In this document: piece by piece, positions 8,851-16,728 of the stretch
Layout: each line of letters begins with the position of its first letter
Position numbering within the stretch: the stretch's first letter is position 1
Assembly (NCBI RefSeq): GCF_029961145.1
Contig: NZ_JASBRG010000007.1
Location: 1,876,173 to 1,940,172 of the forward strand
From: Pinibacter soli
GTDB taxonomy: Bacteria > Bacteroidota > Bacteroidia > Chitinophagales > Chitinophagaceae
Length of the DNA stretch: 64,000 nucleotides
Reading direction: 5' to 3'
Position numbers and translations under genes: made by a program
Notes under the pieces: generated by a model
Told to the model about the DNA's origin: nothing
Databases searched by the model: none
The model's input: the letters and a program-made list of their open reading frames with translations, nothing else

Positions 8851-9933
8851 GTCGCTCAGACATTCAACCAGCTTCTCCACTTCTTCCCTGGTATTAAATG
8901 CATGTAGCACAATGCGCAGCCGCTCCTCTCCTTTTGGTACCGTTGGATATAATATAGGGCGAATGTCAAAATTATTTTGCTGCAATTGCGCAGCTACTTC
9001 TTTCACAGCTTCATTGCCCGGAACAATTACTCCTTGTATTGCGGTCGCGGATTGCATTTTTGTATAGCGAATAGGAGCATGTTGAAATTGTGCGATCAGC
9101 TCTTTTAAATGCATCCGTTCTTTATGCAAGGAAGGGATCAACTCATAACTTTTTTGAATCGCATTTACTGCCGCTTCGGGTAACGCTGTGGTATATATTA
9201 ATGACCTTGCATAATTGACAAGATAATTTTTCAATGCTTCGGAACCAACGATGGCCGATCCATGTATGCCCATCGCTTTTCCGAAAGTATAGACGCGTGC
9301 AAAACAATGCTGGTGCAATTGCGTGTGCTGCGACAACCCCTCTCCCCGATCGCCGATAACACCAATAGCGTGTGCTTCATCCACAATAAGATTTGCATTG
9401 AAACGGTCACACAAACTAACCAAAGTATGCATCGGCGCTAAGTCGCCATCCATTGAAAAAACCGTTTCCGTTACCATAAAAATATTTCCTTTTGCGAGGC
9501 TCAGCTTCTTTTCAAGATCAGCCATATCGTTGTGTGCAAATGAAAATGAATTGGCGAAACTTAACCTCAGCCCATCGCGTATGCTTGCATGTGATAACGC
9601 ATCGTAAATAATAGTATCGCCTTTTTGTGCGATGGAACTTAGCAAGCCAAGATTGGCATCAAATCCCGAATTAAAAATCAATGCGGCTTCTGCTTCATGA
9701 AATGTTGCTAACTGCTTTTCTGCATTTTCTATTAAAGCATAATTTCCTGCCAGCAAACGTGATCCCGCAGAACCGTGCTTCAAATTTTGATCAGGTTTGA
9801 TCAGGTTATTTGTTGCAATACCTAAATAATCATTGGAACAAAAATCAACCATGCCTTCCGTTAGCTTCAACGATCTGTAAGCTCCCGCTGCTTTTCGCTC
9901 TTCCAGTTTTTTATGCAGAAAATCTTCTTTCAT
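8848..9933 (-). CDS. bioF: 8-amino-7-oxononanoate synthase-type PLP enzyme (BioF)
   Basis: A 361-residue alpha-oxoamine synthase that condenses pimeloyl-thioester with L-alanine in biotin synthesis. Numbering from the ATG at 9933, the PLP Lys is K219 in TFGKAMGIHGSAIVGS. The VDEAHAIG motif gives the ring-stacking and phosphate-contacting D185 and H188. CSNDYLG and GSAGSRLLAGN near the N-terminus are signature motifs of the family. An in-frame TTG nine bases upstream lies inside a repeat arm, so the ATG is preferred. KBL and serine palmitoyltransferase are the main alternatives, but the presence of bioA at 30.7 kb supports BioF. It is not in a bio operon here; both neighbours are unrelated. 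The stop codon coincides with a family B repeat arm. Confidence 0.88.
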   Translation of the reverse strand: MKEDFLHKKLEERKAAGAYRSLKLTEGMVDFCSNDYLGIATNNLIKPDQNLKHGSAGSRLLAGNYALIENAEKQLATFHEAEAALIFNSGFDANLGLLSSIAQKGDTIIYDALSHASIRDGLRLSFANSFSFAHNDMADLEKKLSLAKGNIFMVTETVFSMDGDLAPMHTLVSLCDRFNANLIVDEAHAIGVIGDRGEGLSQHTQLHQHCFARVYTFGKAMGIHGSAIVGSEALKNYLVNYARSLIYTTALPEAAVNAIQKSYELIPSLHKERMHLKELIAQFQHAPIRYTKMQSATAIQGVIVPGNEAVKEVAAQLQQNNFDIRPILYPTVPKGEERLRIVLHAFNTREEVEKLVECLSD

Positions 9934-9940
9934 GAAAGGC

Positions 9941-10072
9941 AAGTTATAAGTTTTAAGTAGTAAGTTTTAAGTTTTAAGTCTCTATGTGTTGCTCTTTGTA
10001 AATTTTACTGACATCCATATATCGAAAAGCTGCACTCAACGACTTATAACTTACAACTTAAAACTTATAACT
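9941..10072. repeat. Family H intergenic inverted repeat
   Basis: Left arm 9941-9979 consists of AAGTTATAAG and TTTTAAG words; right arm 10042-10072 is the inverse (ACTTATAAC, AACTTAAAAC). It lies between the divergent bioF and miaE starts, so here the element would be in or near promoter DNA rather than at gene ends. Confidence 0.7.
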
Positions 10073-10098
10073 ATTTTTGCTCCATCTCAATCATTCAC

Positions 10099-10713
10099 AT
10101 GGAATCCACAGAATCAATAAACGTTAAAAACATATTGGGCCTGCAATTGCCCACAGATCCGCGTTGGGTGAACCTGGCGGAGATTTCGCTGGAAGCGGTT
10201 TTAACCGATCACGCTTATTGTGAGCAAAAAGCGGCCACCACCTGTATTTCGCTTATCCAGCGATATTCTGACAGAGTGGAGCTGGTAGAGGAACTTGCCC
10301 CAATCGTTACGGAAGAATGGGGACATTTCCGGTTGGTTCTGGCGGAACTTAAAAAAAGAGGTCTTAAGCTGGGCAAGCAACGCAAGGACCTCTACGTAAA
10401 TGCATTGCTGGAATTCCAGGTGAAGGGCGGCAGTGTGGATGACACTTTTCTCGACAGGTTGCTAACCATGGCCCTTATTGAGGCCCGCAGCTGTGAACGC
10501 TTCAAACGTCTGAGCGAGGGCCTCGAAGACCCATATTTGCAAAACTTTTATCGCCGCTTTATGGAAAGCGAAGCAGGACACTACAAACTGTTTATAGAGC
10601 TTGCAGAAATGTACATTGATAAAGAACGGGTGCGCAAACGCTGGAAAGAATGGCTCGATTTTGAAGCCGGCCTGATGGAGAGCATGGAAGTGCGCGGCGA
10701 CCGGATACATTAG
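10099..10713 (+). CDS. miaE: tRNA-(ms2io6A)-hydroxylase MiaE
   Basis: A 204-residue ferritin-like di-iron monooxygenase. MiaE hydroxylates ms2i6A37 in tRNAs reading UNN codons. The iron ligands are visible as E42 (DHAYCEQKA), E73 and H76 (EEWGH), a glutamate in LIEARSCERF near 128-135, and the EAGHY motif near residue 157-161. The LGLQLPTDPRW opening is typical of the family. Length is normal. The TAG stop is shared with the start of a family D hairpin repeat. The miaB or miaA partners are not in the window. Confidence 0.92.
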   Translation: MESTESINVKNILGLQLPTDPRWVNLAEISLEAVLTDHAYCEQKAATTCISLIQRYSDRVELVEELAPIVTEEWGHFRLVLAELKKRGLKLGKQRKDLYVNALLEFQVKGGSVDDTFLDRLLTMALIEARSCERFKRLSEGLEDPYLQNFYRRFMESEAGHYKLFIELAEMYIDKERVRKRWKEWLDFEAGLMESMEVRGDRIH

Positions 10714-10781
10714 TAGAGACGCGTTGAACGCGTCTCCGCACCAAACGAATGCAACAGAGACGCATTCAATGCGTCTCTACT
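10711..10781. repeat. Family D paired hairpins after miaE
   Basis: Two small perfect or near-perfect hairpins, 10716-10736 (GAGACGCGTTGAACGCGTCTC-like) and 10756-10778 (AGAGACGCATTCAATGCGTC and on), which are also inverted copies of each other with TAGTAG/CTACTA at the outer ends. The miaE stop is the first TAG. A second pair of the same family lies at 28.6 kb. Confidence 0.8.
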
Positions 10782-10828
10782 AACAACTTTTTCTTAGTTT
10801 TACACCCAACCAAAAAAAACTATCAACG

Positions 10829-11605
10829 ATGCAGGTTCCTGTAATGGCGGAAATGTTTGCGAACGGACAATCACCAGACGTACTATTTTGGGTTGGATGT
10901 TCGGGAAGTTTCGATCAAAGGGCTCAGAAAATAACCAAAGCTTTTGCTACCATTCTTAATAAAGTAGGAGTTAATTACGCCATTCTGGGAAAAGAGGAAA
11001 TGTGCACAGGAGATCCTGTTCGCCGCGCCGGAAACGAATTTATGTTTCAGATGATGGCGTATCAAAACATTCAGATTCTCAACAACTACGGCATCAAAAA
11101 AATTGTAACCGCCTGTCCTCACTGTTTTAATACACTCAAAAACGAATACCCTGATCTTGGAGGTAATTATGAGGTTATTCACCATGCTACTTTTCTGCAG
11201 CAACTGATTGACGAAGGAAAAATAAAAATGCAGGAAGGCGGTGTTTACAAAGGCAAAAAAATCACCTATCACGATAGCTGCTATCTTGGCCGCTCCAATA
11301 ATATTTACGAAGCTCCGCGCAAAGTACTGGAAGCCCTGGATGCTGAACTGGTGGAAATGAAACGCTGCCGCAGCAAAGGTTTGTGTTGTGGAGCCGGCGG
11401 GGCCCAAATGTTTAAGGAAGAAGAAAAAGGCGACATCCGCATAAATATTGAACGCACCAATGAGGCCTTGGAAACAGGCGCTTCTATAGTTGCTTCCGCT
11501 TGTCCGTTCTGCAACACCATGCTGACAGACGGCGTTAAAAACCAGGAAAAGGAGAACGATGTTGCGGTGCTGGACATTGCGGAGTTAGTGGCAATGTCTA
11601 TTTAA
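10829..11605 (+). CDS. CCG-domain Fe-S oxidoreductase subunit
   Basis: A 258-residue soluble protein made of two cysteine-rich CCG domains of the type found in HdrB, GlpC and LutA. The first has FWVGCSG (about residue 20-26) and TACPHCFNTL (about 95-104). The second has YHDSCYLGR (about 150-158), LCCGAGGAQM (about 191-200) and ACPFCNTML near 223. Such domains hold a noncubane 4Fe-4S cluster or zinc and mediate thiol/disulfide or electron-transfer chemistry. In Bacteroidota it often sits after a membrane Fe-S protein of a lactate- or quinone-linked complex. Here no partner gene is adjacent: it follows miaE after a repeat and precedes a hydrolase. Electron partner unknown. The TAA stop overlaps a family A arm. 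Confidence 0.85.
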   Translation: MQVPVMAEMFANGQSPDVLFWVGCSGSFDQRAQKITKAFATILNKVGVNYAILGKEEMCTGDPVRRAGNEFMFQMMAYQNIQILNNYGIKKIVTACPHCFNTLKNEYPDLGGNYEVIHHATFLQQLIDEGKIKMQEGGVYKGKKITYHDSCYLGRSNNIYEAPRKVLEALDAELVEMKRCRSKGLCCGAGGAQMFKEEEKGDIRINIERTNEALETGASIVASACPFCNTMLTDGVKNQEKENDVAVLDIAELVAMSI

Positions 11606-11750
11606 TTTGAAAATTTGAAAATGTGCTAATTTGAAAATTCAATAAGTACAGCATTCTTCTTTTTTGAAAATGCAGTAAGCCGAGCTTAACTAACAATGAT
11701 CAAACTGGAAACCCAATTTTCAAATTAGTACATTTTCAAATTTTCAAATT
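11604..11750. repeat. Family A intergenic inverted repeat, nearly perfect
   Basis: Left arm 11604-11639 and right arm 11715-11750 pair over 36 bases with a single mismatch. The TAA stop of the Fe-S protein gene overlaps the left arm, and the next start codon lies 11 bp beyond the right arm. The spacer includes AGTACAGCATTCTT, a weak relative of the second core. Confidence 0.9.
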
Positions 11751-11761
11751 GATTTGTCCTC

Positions 11762-12397
11762 ATGAAAGCTTACTTCATTTCCGGGCTGGGCGCCGATAAA
11801 CGAGCGTTTAAGTACATTAAAGTTCCTGATAAATATCAAGCCGTTCACATTGATTGGATCCAGCCCGTCAAGCAGGAAAATATCCAGGCATATACGAAAA
11901 GACTTTCCAGCGCAATTGATGATTCTGAGCCATTTATATTGATCGGGCTTTCTTTTGGCGGCATCATTGCGTGCGAGCTGGCGAAAATTACTCGTCCGCA
12001 AAAAGTGATCATCATTTCCAGCGTTACTACTCACACAGAGATTCCTTACGTTTATAGACTAGCCGGTAAATACAATCTTGATAAATATCTGCCCTACAAT
12101 TACATGCTTAAAGCAACCCCTGCCCTCTTCTGGCTCTTTGGGCCGTTAACGAACGAAGCGAGGGTGCTGCTGGGAAATATCATCCGGGAAACCGACCATC
12201 GCTTTTTCACATGGGCCATCAGCCAGATCGTCCGCTGGAAAAATGATACAAAACCCGAAAACCTCTTACAATTACACGGAAAAAAAGACAAGATCTTCTG
12301 GAACTCCCACGCCCACTGCTACATCGATGGTGGCGGACATTTTATGGTGTACACGCATGGAGAGATTATTAATAGTTTGCTTACCGAACTGCAATAA
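11762..12397 (+). CDS. Alpha/beta-hydrolase fold protein
   Basis: A 211-residue compact alpha/beta hydrolase. The nucleophile elbow GLSFGG puts the serine at residue 64. The acid is likely D176 (GKKDKIF) and the histidine H193 (GGGHFMV), in the normal order. FISGLGADKRAF at the N-terminus forms the oxyanion-hole strand region. No signal peptide, so cytoplasmic. Substrate unknown; a BioH-like pimeloyl-ester esterase role is conceivable because bioF is close by, but nothing in the sequence shows it. Both ends touch family A repeats: the TAA stop overlaps the next left arm. Confidence 0.82.
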   Translation: MKAYFISGLGADKRAFKYIKVPDKYQAVHIDWIQPVKQENIQAYTKRLSSAIDDSEPFILIGLSFGGIIACELAKITRPQKVIIISSVTTHTEIPYVYRLAGKYNLDKYLPYNYMLKATPALFWLFGPLTNEARVLLGNIIRETDHRFFTWAISQIVRWKNDTKPENLLQLHGKKDKIFWNSHAHCYIDGGGHFMVYTHGEIINSLLTELQ

Positions 12398-12538
12398 TTT
12401 GAAAATTTGAAAATGTGCTAATTTGAAAATTCTTTGTGTGCAGCATTCTCTTGCAACACATACTACAAGATAGTGCCAAACGGGGATGCCATACCTGAAC
12501 CCAATCTTCAAATTTTCAAATCTTCAAATTTTCAAATT
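12396..12538. repeat. Family A intergenic inverted repeat
   Basis: Left arm 12396-12431 is identical to that at 11604; right arm 12502-12538 is a shuffled complement (CTTCAAA and TTTTCAAA words). The spacer carries the second core at 12433-12447 (TTTGTGTGCAGCATT). The right arm ends 15 bp before the next start codon. Confidence 0.85.
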
Positions 12539-12553
12539 ACCTACCTTCGTTCT

Positions 12554-13063
12554 ATGAATCTCGAATACAAAAGTTTACTACCGGAAGGTTTTGCGGCATC
12601 ATCAAGAGTGTGGGTGTACCAGGCTAGCCGTTTGTTTTCAATAAATGAAGCGTTGCAAATAGAAGGTATGCTGGAAGATTTCGTAAGTGGCTGGAACACA
12701 CACGGAACACCCGTGAAAGGTTTTGGCGCATTGTTTTTCGGTCAGTTTATCATTTTGATGGCAGATGAAACTGCGGCCGGCGTAAGCGGGTGCAGCACAG
12801 ATAGTTCCGTTCGTGTGATAAAACAAATTGAGCAAACCTACCAGGTAAATATGTTCGACAGGCAAATGCTGGCATTTGTGGTGAAGGATAAAATTCAAAT
12901 GTTGCCACTTGCGCACTTGAACCACGCTATTGAAAATAATTTTGTAACGCCAGGCACATTGTATTTCAACAATATGGTGCTAAACAAAGAAGAGCTGGAA
13001 AACAAATGGATCATTCCGGTAAAAGATAGCTGGCTTGCGAAGAAGATCGCTAAAACAGCATAG
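12554..13063 (+). CDS. Conserved hypothetical protein, about 169 residues
   Basis: A soluble protein of 169 residues with no signal peptide or membrane segment. I recognise the general look of a small Bacteroidota-conserved protein (QASRLF, EGMLEDFVSGWNTHG, FIILMADETAAGVSGCSTDSS, ELENKWIIPV), sometimes loosely labelled an ABC transporter ATPase in databases. However, no Walker A, Walker B or signature motif is present, so that label has no support here. The pattern W-x-x-H-G plus a conserved CSTDSS could be a binding pocket. The ATG at 12554 is chosen because an upstream start at 12434 would translate a repeat arm. Function unknown. Confidence 0.75.
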   Translation: MNLEYKSLLPEGFAASSRVWVYQASRLFSINEALQIEGMLEDFVSGWNTHGTPVKGFGALFFGQFIILMADETAAGVSGCSTDSSVRVIKQIEQTYQVNMFDRQMLAFVVKDKIQMLPLAHLNHAIENNFVTPGTLYFNNMVLNKEELENKWIIPVKDSWLAKKIAKTA

Positions 13064-13065
13064 AG

Positions 13066-13208
13066 CAATTTGAAAATGCGCTGATTTGATAATTTGAAAA
13101 TTGGGTTCAGGTGTAACATCCTCGGTTGGCACGGTCGTTTCGTATGCACAGCTCGTGCACGTCATACATAGTGAATTTTCAAATCAGCACATTTTCAAAT
13201 TTTCAAAC
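13066..13208. repeat. Family A intergenic inverted repeat
   Basis: Arms 13066-13102 and 13173-13208, separated by a 70-nt spacer with a GTGCACG/CGTATGC-rich sequence. Located 3 bp after the stop of the hypothetical gene. Confidence 0.8.
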
Positions 13209-13635
13209 TAATCTATTATTTCTGTATTAAATACCACTCTTTACTCTTGACATAGCCTTTCTAAGTCTTTACTTTTACCTCGCCGTCCGCCCCAATCCAA
13301 CTATTCCCATCTAGCTTACATCAAAGATTTCACAAAGATTTTCACCCATTGAAGATCAGCAATAACATTCAGGTTATCAACCCCTTTTTTGCACCTAAAC
13401 CTCTTTTTATGAAACTTACTGCACACCTGTTTGCAAGGTATTCCTGTTGCAACTACATATTGTCAACCATTATCAGTAACGGCCCCTTGATGTCAGGGAC
13501 CAATTTTCTTCTTTAATGATTCTGAGAGAAAGAGTCTGTTATTTAAAGACAGACATCAAAACATTTGTCCGTACTCAATAAAACTGTTTTCACAACGGAG
13601 CATCTATCTATTAATACAAACCTAAAAACGAATTT
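13209..13635. other. Intergenic stretch of 427 bp without recognised content
   Basis: No open frame of note and no word-repeat arms. Presumably it holds the promoter of the lipoprotein pair that follows. A TTGACA-like hexamer occurs near 13247 and short imperfect palindromes near 13483-13500, but none is convincing. Confidence 0.4.
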
Positions 13636-14451
13636 ATGAAAGTGCGAATTTCAACTATTGCTTTAACACTGATTGTCATCTACAGCATGGGCTGTAAAAA
13701 AGTGTATGACTACATTGACAAAAACCCGACCGCAACCTGTGATGCGTGTAAGATCACACAATTTACTACTTACTACAGTTCCTTTAAAACGGTACGCGAT
13801 GTTAGCTATGATAAAAAGGGAAACATCATCAGCATAGTTGCGCAAACCTGGAATGTTCCCAACTATGACTATTACTTCCGTTACGATAACAAAAACAGAA
13901 TAGCAGAACGGATATCAGTGTACAGCGGCTCTCTTGGCGGCGCTATATCATGGGAATCTTACAGATATTTCAAGGACAAGATCGTTGATACCTTTTATCA
14001 ATATTCAGGAAACTATCACGACCCTGCGCCTCCGGTAAATGATTATGTCAATAAGGCTTACATGGTATTTCAGCAAGACGCTTTGGGAAGAATCACCAAG
14101 GGCACATGGATACTGGAGCCAGAAAATCCAAATCAATCCACCATTTACAAATATGACCTCTATTCAAACCTTTTGCACGACCCTGTATCACTTTATGACA
14201 ATAAAATCAATCCATACCGCACCAACAACATGTGGCAAATAACGATGAGAGATTTCAGCGCCAATAACGCTATCGACAATCCGGCGATAGCTGAACAGTA
14301 CTATCCGGAAATTGTCAGCTACAACTCCTACGGACTTCCTACTAAATATAGAGCAAATCGTTACACTGGCAATTTCCAGACAACGTTTGGCTTTTTCTAC
14401 GATTCGCTGGAAGTGAAGTACGATTGCGATTTGTCCAAAATAAATTATTAG
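13636..14451 (+). CDS. YD-repeat-like lipoprotein, copy 1 of a tandem pair
   Basis: A 271-residue predicted lipoprotein: signal peptide with lipobox YSMGC (Cys20) followed by KKVYDYIDKNPTA. The mature part contains YD-type strand motifs (YDKKGNIISI, YRYDNKNRI, YNSYGLPTK) as in RHS/YD-repeat and DUF4595-like proteins. It also contains the local signature YDNKINPYRTN-W-x-x-x-x-x-DFSANN. No enzyme motif. The next gene is a close paralogue 48 bp downstream with the same CDACKITQF or SDACKITQF segment, so the pair is a tandem duplication, probably one transcript. A more distant relative sits at 48.6 kb. Likely anchored in the outer membrane; function unknown. Confidence 0.85.
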   Translation: MKVRISTIALTLIVIYSMGCKKVYDYIDKNPTATCDACKITQFTTYYSSFKTVRDVSYDKKGNIISIVAQTWNVPNYDYYFRYDNKNRIAERISVYSGSLGGAISWESYRYFKDKIVDTFYQYSGNYHDPAPPVNDYVNKAYMVFQQDALGRITKGTWILEPENPNQSTIYKYDLYSNLLHDPVSLYDNKINPYRTNNMWQITMRDFSANNAIDNPAIAEQYYPEIVSYNSYGLPTKYRANRYTGNFQTTFGFFYDSLEVKYDCDLSKINY

Positions 14452-14499
14452 GATCCGTGCGCTACACGACTTTTTCATTAACCACTAAACTTAAAATGT

Positions 14500-15309
14500 A
14501 TGAAAGTTAAAACCCACATCGCCGCGACATTTGCCATTGTGCTATTTATATTAAGCAGCTGTAAAAAAGTATATGACTATGTAGAACACCATCCCACAGC
14601 TACCTCCGACGCATGCAAGATCACACAGTTTACAGTTTCTGAAGATGGATTAACTGTTATTTTCGATGTTACATACGACAAAAAAGGAAACATGATTAGT
14701 GTTGTGGCCAGAGAAGGTTATCGTGTTTACATGAACTTCGATCAGTACTACAGGTACGACAAACACAATCAACTAACGGACCAGATCATTGCCTATCATG
14801 GGTATTCCGTTCCAATTACCTGGCACTCTTATCAATATGCCCACAACAAGATCATCGATTCTGTCTATCAAAATAGCGGCAATCTGTCTGACACTAAGCC
14901 TCCGGTCAATGCGCCTGCAAGTGCCAAAGCTTATTACAACATCACAACGGATAACTTTGGAAGAATCGTAAGTTTCACCGCGAGCAACAACTACAGTGGC
15001 TCCTTCCAATATAACGACCAAGAAAATCTCATCCGCACTTTCCCGGCTACATACGACGATAAAATAAATCCTTACAGAACGAATCCAGTGTGGCAGCAGG
15101 TTTTCTGGGACTACAGCGCTAACAATCCAATTCTACACCTGGCGCCTCCCGATTACTCCCTTGCAAAAATTGTGAGCTACAATTCCTACGGCTTGCCGAC
15201 AAAATACGTGGCCTATGATGGGTTCCGCTATAATGGAGGCAGGTTCGGCTTTGGATTTGATACGCTGGAGATAAAGTACGACTGCGACATCTCGAAAGTT
15301 GGATATTAG
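14500..15309 (+). CDS. YD-repeat-like lipoprotein, copy 2 of a tandem pair
   Basis: A 269-residue paralogue of the preceding gene: lipobox LSSC (Cys21), KKVYDYVEHHPTA, then YDKKGNMISV, YRYDKHNQLTD, YDDKINPYRTNPVWQ, YSANNP and YNSYGLPTKY. The two proteins align along their full length, so this is a whole-gene duplication. Differences concentrate between the shared motifs. It ends 81 bp before the stop of the convergent histidine kinase, with a family G inverted repeat between. Confidence 0.85.
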   Translation: MKVKTHIAATFAIVLFILSSCKKVYDYVEHHPTATSDACKITQFTVSEDGLTVIFDVTYDKKGNMISVVAREGYRVYMNFDQYYRYDKHNQLTDQIIAYHGYSVPITWHSYQYAHNKIIDSVYQNSGNLSDTKPPVNAPASAKAYYNITTDNFGRIVSFTASNNYSGSFQYNDQENLIRTFPATYDDKINPYRTNPVWQQVFWDYSANNPILHLAPPDYSLAKIVSYNSYGLPTKYVAYDGFRYNGGRFGFGFDTLEIKYDCDISKVGY

Positions 15310-15319
15310 GGTTAGAAAT

Positions 15320-15383
15320 TAATACCTGAATAACTGAACTTGAACGTGCTGTTCAAATCAGTTGTTCAGGTACTCAGTTATTA
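15320..15383. repeat. Family G inverted repeat between convergent genes
   Basis: Short words CCTGAATAACTGAAC (from 15324) and GTTCAGGTACTCAGTTATT (to 15382) face each other across a 25-nt spacer; complementarity is about 16 of 20. Placed between the stop of a lipoprotein gene and the stop of a histidine kinase gene. Confidence 0.6.
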
Positions 15384-15390
15384 CACTACC

Positions 15391-16728
15391 TCAAAAATAC
15401 AACGTAAACACAGTACCCTCGCCCTCTCTCGACTGCACTTGAATGTTGCCTTTGTGTAGCAACATGATTTGTTTGCACAGGCTCAAACCTATGCCACTAC
15501 CCGTTTTCTTTGTACTGAAGAAAGGAATGAAAATCTTATCGGCCACTTCGGGAGACATGCCGGACCCGTTGTCGGCAATCTTTAAAACTGGCCTGTTGTT
15601 GGGTTGAATATAACCGGATAAAATGATCGATGGATGGGAAATTTCTTTTACCGCGTCAATGGCATTCACCAATAAATTAATAAGCAATTGTTCTATCAAA
15701 CTCGTATCAACATCTATCATTAGTGAAGGATCCTTCAACACAATATTCAATTCAATATTCTTATGCAAAAGTGTCGGCTGCATTAAGGTGTGCAGATTTT
15801 CGAAAAGATCGCGGATATAAACCTTCTGCAAATTGGGAGTGGTTATCTTATTGAAGTTGCGATAAGCTTCGGCAAACTTCAGCAAACCTTCACTGCGTTT
15901 TTTTATTGTTTCGACGCCCAGCGTAAAGTCTTCTGGTACTATGTTGCCATTTTCTTTTCCATAAACCTCCAAACGATTTTTCAAAGTTTCTGCTAAAGAA
16001 GAAATTGGCGCAATAGAGTTCATGATCTCGTGCGTCATCACACTTAGTAGCCGCTGCCATGCCTTGCTTTCCGTTTCATCCAAAGCTTCACTCACGTTTT
16101 GAAAAGCGATAAGTTTGAATATCTTTCCATCGGTTTGAAATAACGTTGCAGACAATAATATCTTTAACGAGCTTTGCTCCTTGTTGATCGTTACCACTTC
16201 ATGCTCATTGGTGTTTAGCCTGATCAAGTGCATGTACAGATTCTCATCACGTTTCTCCAACGAATGAACCGTCTTTAAATAAGGAATGCCAAACATTTTC
16301 TTGAATGACTCATTGATCCAGCCAATTTCACCTGTATTCAATTCGTAGGACAAAATTCCGGTATCAACCAGCTCTAATATTTTCTGCAAATATTGATACT
16401 GCGTTTCCCTCTCCTTTGTAATGATCTTAAAAGTTGAATTGATCTCGTTGAACCCTTTACGCAAAATCTGAAACTCAGACGGAGCGTGCTTTTCATCAAA
16501 GTACCTCGAAAAGTCGCGATACCGTACAGACTCAACAAATTGCGAAACCTCTGTTTCTGCTTTTTTATGAAAACGATAAAAACTCCAGACCAGGTAGATA
16601 ATAACTGGCAAACAAACAACTGCAAACAAATATTGCTGGTTGTTTACAAAGTAAGCTTCTGCGCAAAGCACAATAAAAAGAAGGAGCACCTGCAAAAGGA
16701 TTCCCCATTTGTAACGTCTAAATGTCAT
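15391..16728 (-). CDS. Membrane sensor histidine kinase (NtrY-like)
   Basis: A 445-residue kinase. Two transmembrane segments lie at about 9-28 and 32-50 with almost no periplasmic loop between them, so it probably senses the membrane or cytoplasm. A HAMP-like/coil linker (55-115) and a PAS-like domain (about 115-215) follow. The dimerisation helix has the phospho-acceptor H233 in SVMTHEIMNSIAPI. The ATPase domain shows LLVNAIDAV (N box), DNGSGM (G1), FFSTKKTGSGIGLSLCKQI (F and G2). The HEIMNSIAPI form is typical of NtrB/NtrY-type kinases that pair with sigma-54 activators. It overlaps the response-regulator gene by 11 bp and is translated after it. Confidence 0.93.
   Translation of the reverse strand: MTFRRYKWGILLQVLLLFIVLCAEAYFVNNQQYLFAVVCLPVIIYLVWSFYRFHKKAETEVSQFVESVRYRDFSRYFDEKHAPSEFQILRKGFNEINSTFKIITKERETQYQYLQKILELVDTGILSYELNTGEIGWINESFKKMFGIPYLKTVHSLEKRDENLYMHLIRLNTNEHEVVTINKEQSSLKILLSATLFQTDGKIFKLIAFQNVSEALDETESKAWQRLLSVMTHEIMNSIAPISSLAETLKNRLEVYGKENGNIVPEDFTLGVETIKKRSEGLLKFAEAYRNFNKITTPNLQKVYIRDLFENLHTLMQPTLLHKNIELNIVLKDPSLMIDVDTSLIEQLLINLLVNAIDAVKEISHPSIILSGYIQPNNRPVLKIADNGSGMSPEVADKIFIPFFSTKKTGSGIGLSLCKQIMLLHKGNIQVQSREGEGTVFTLYF

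Noticed and set aside
11762-12397. Calling the alpha/beta hydrolase BioH
   Set aside because: Nearness to bioF is the only hint. A repeat, miaE and an Fe-S protein gene lie between, and the catalytic motif is generic.
12434-12553. N-terminal extension of the hypothetical protein at 12554
   Set aside because: The extra codons translate the spacer and right arm of a family A element.
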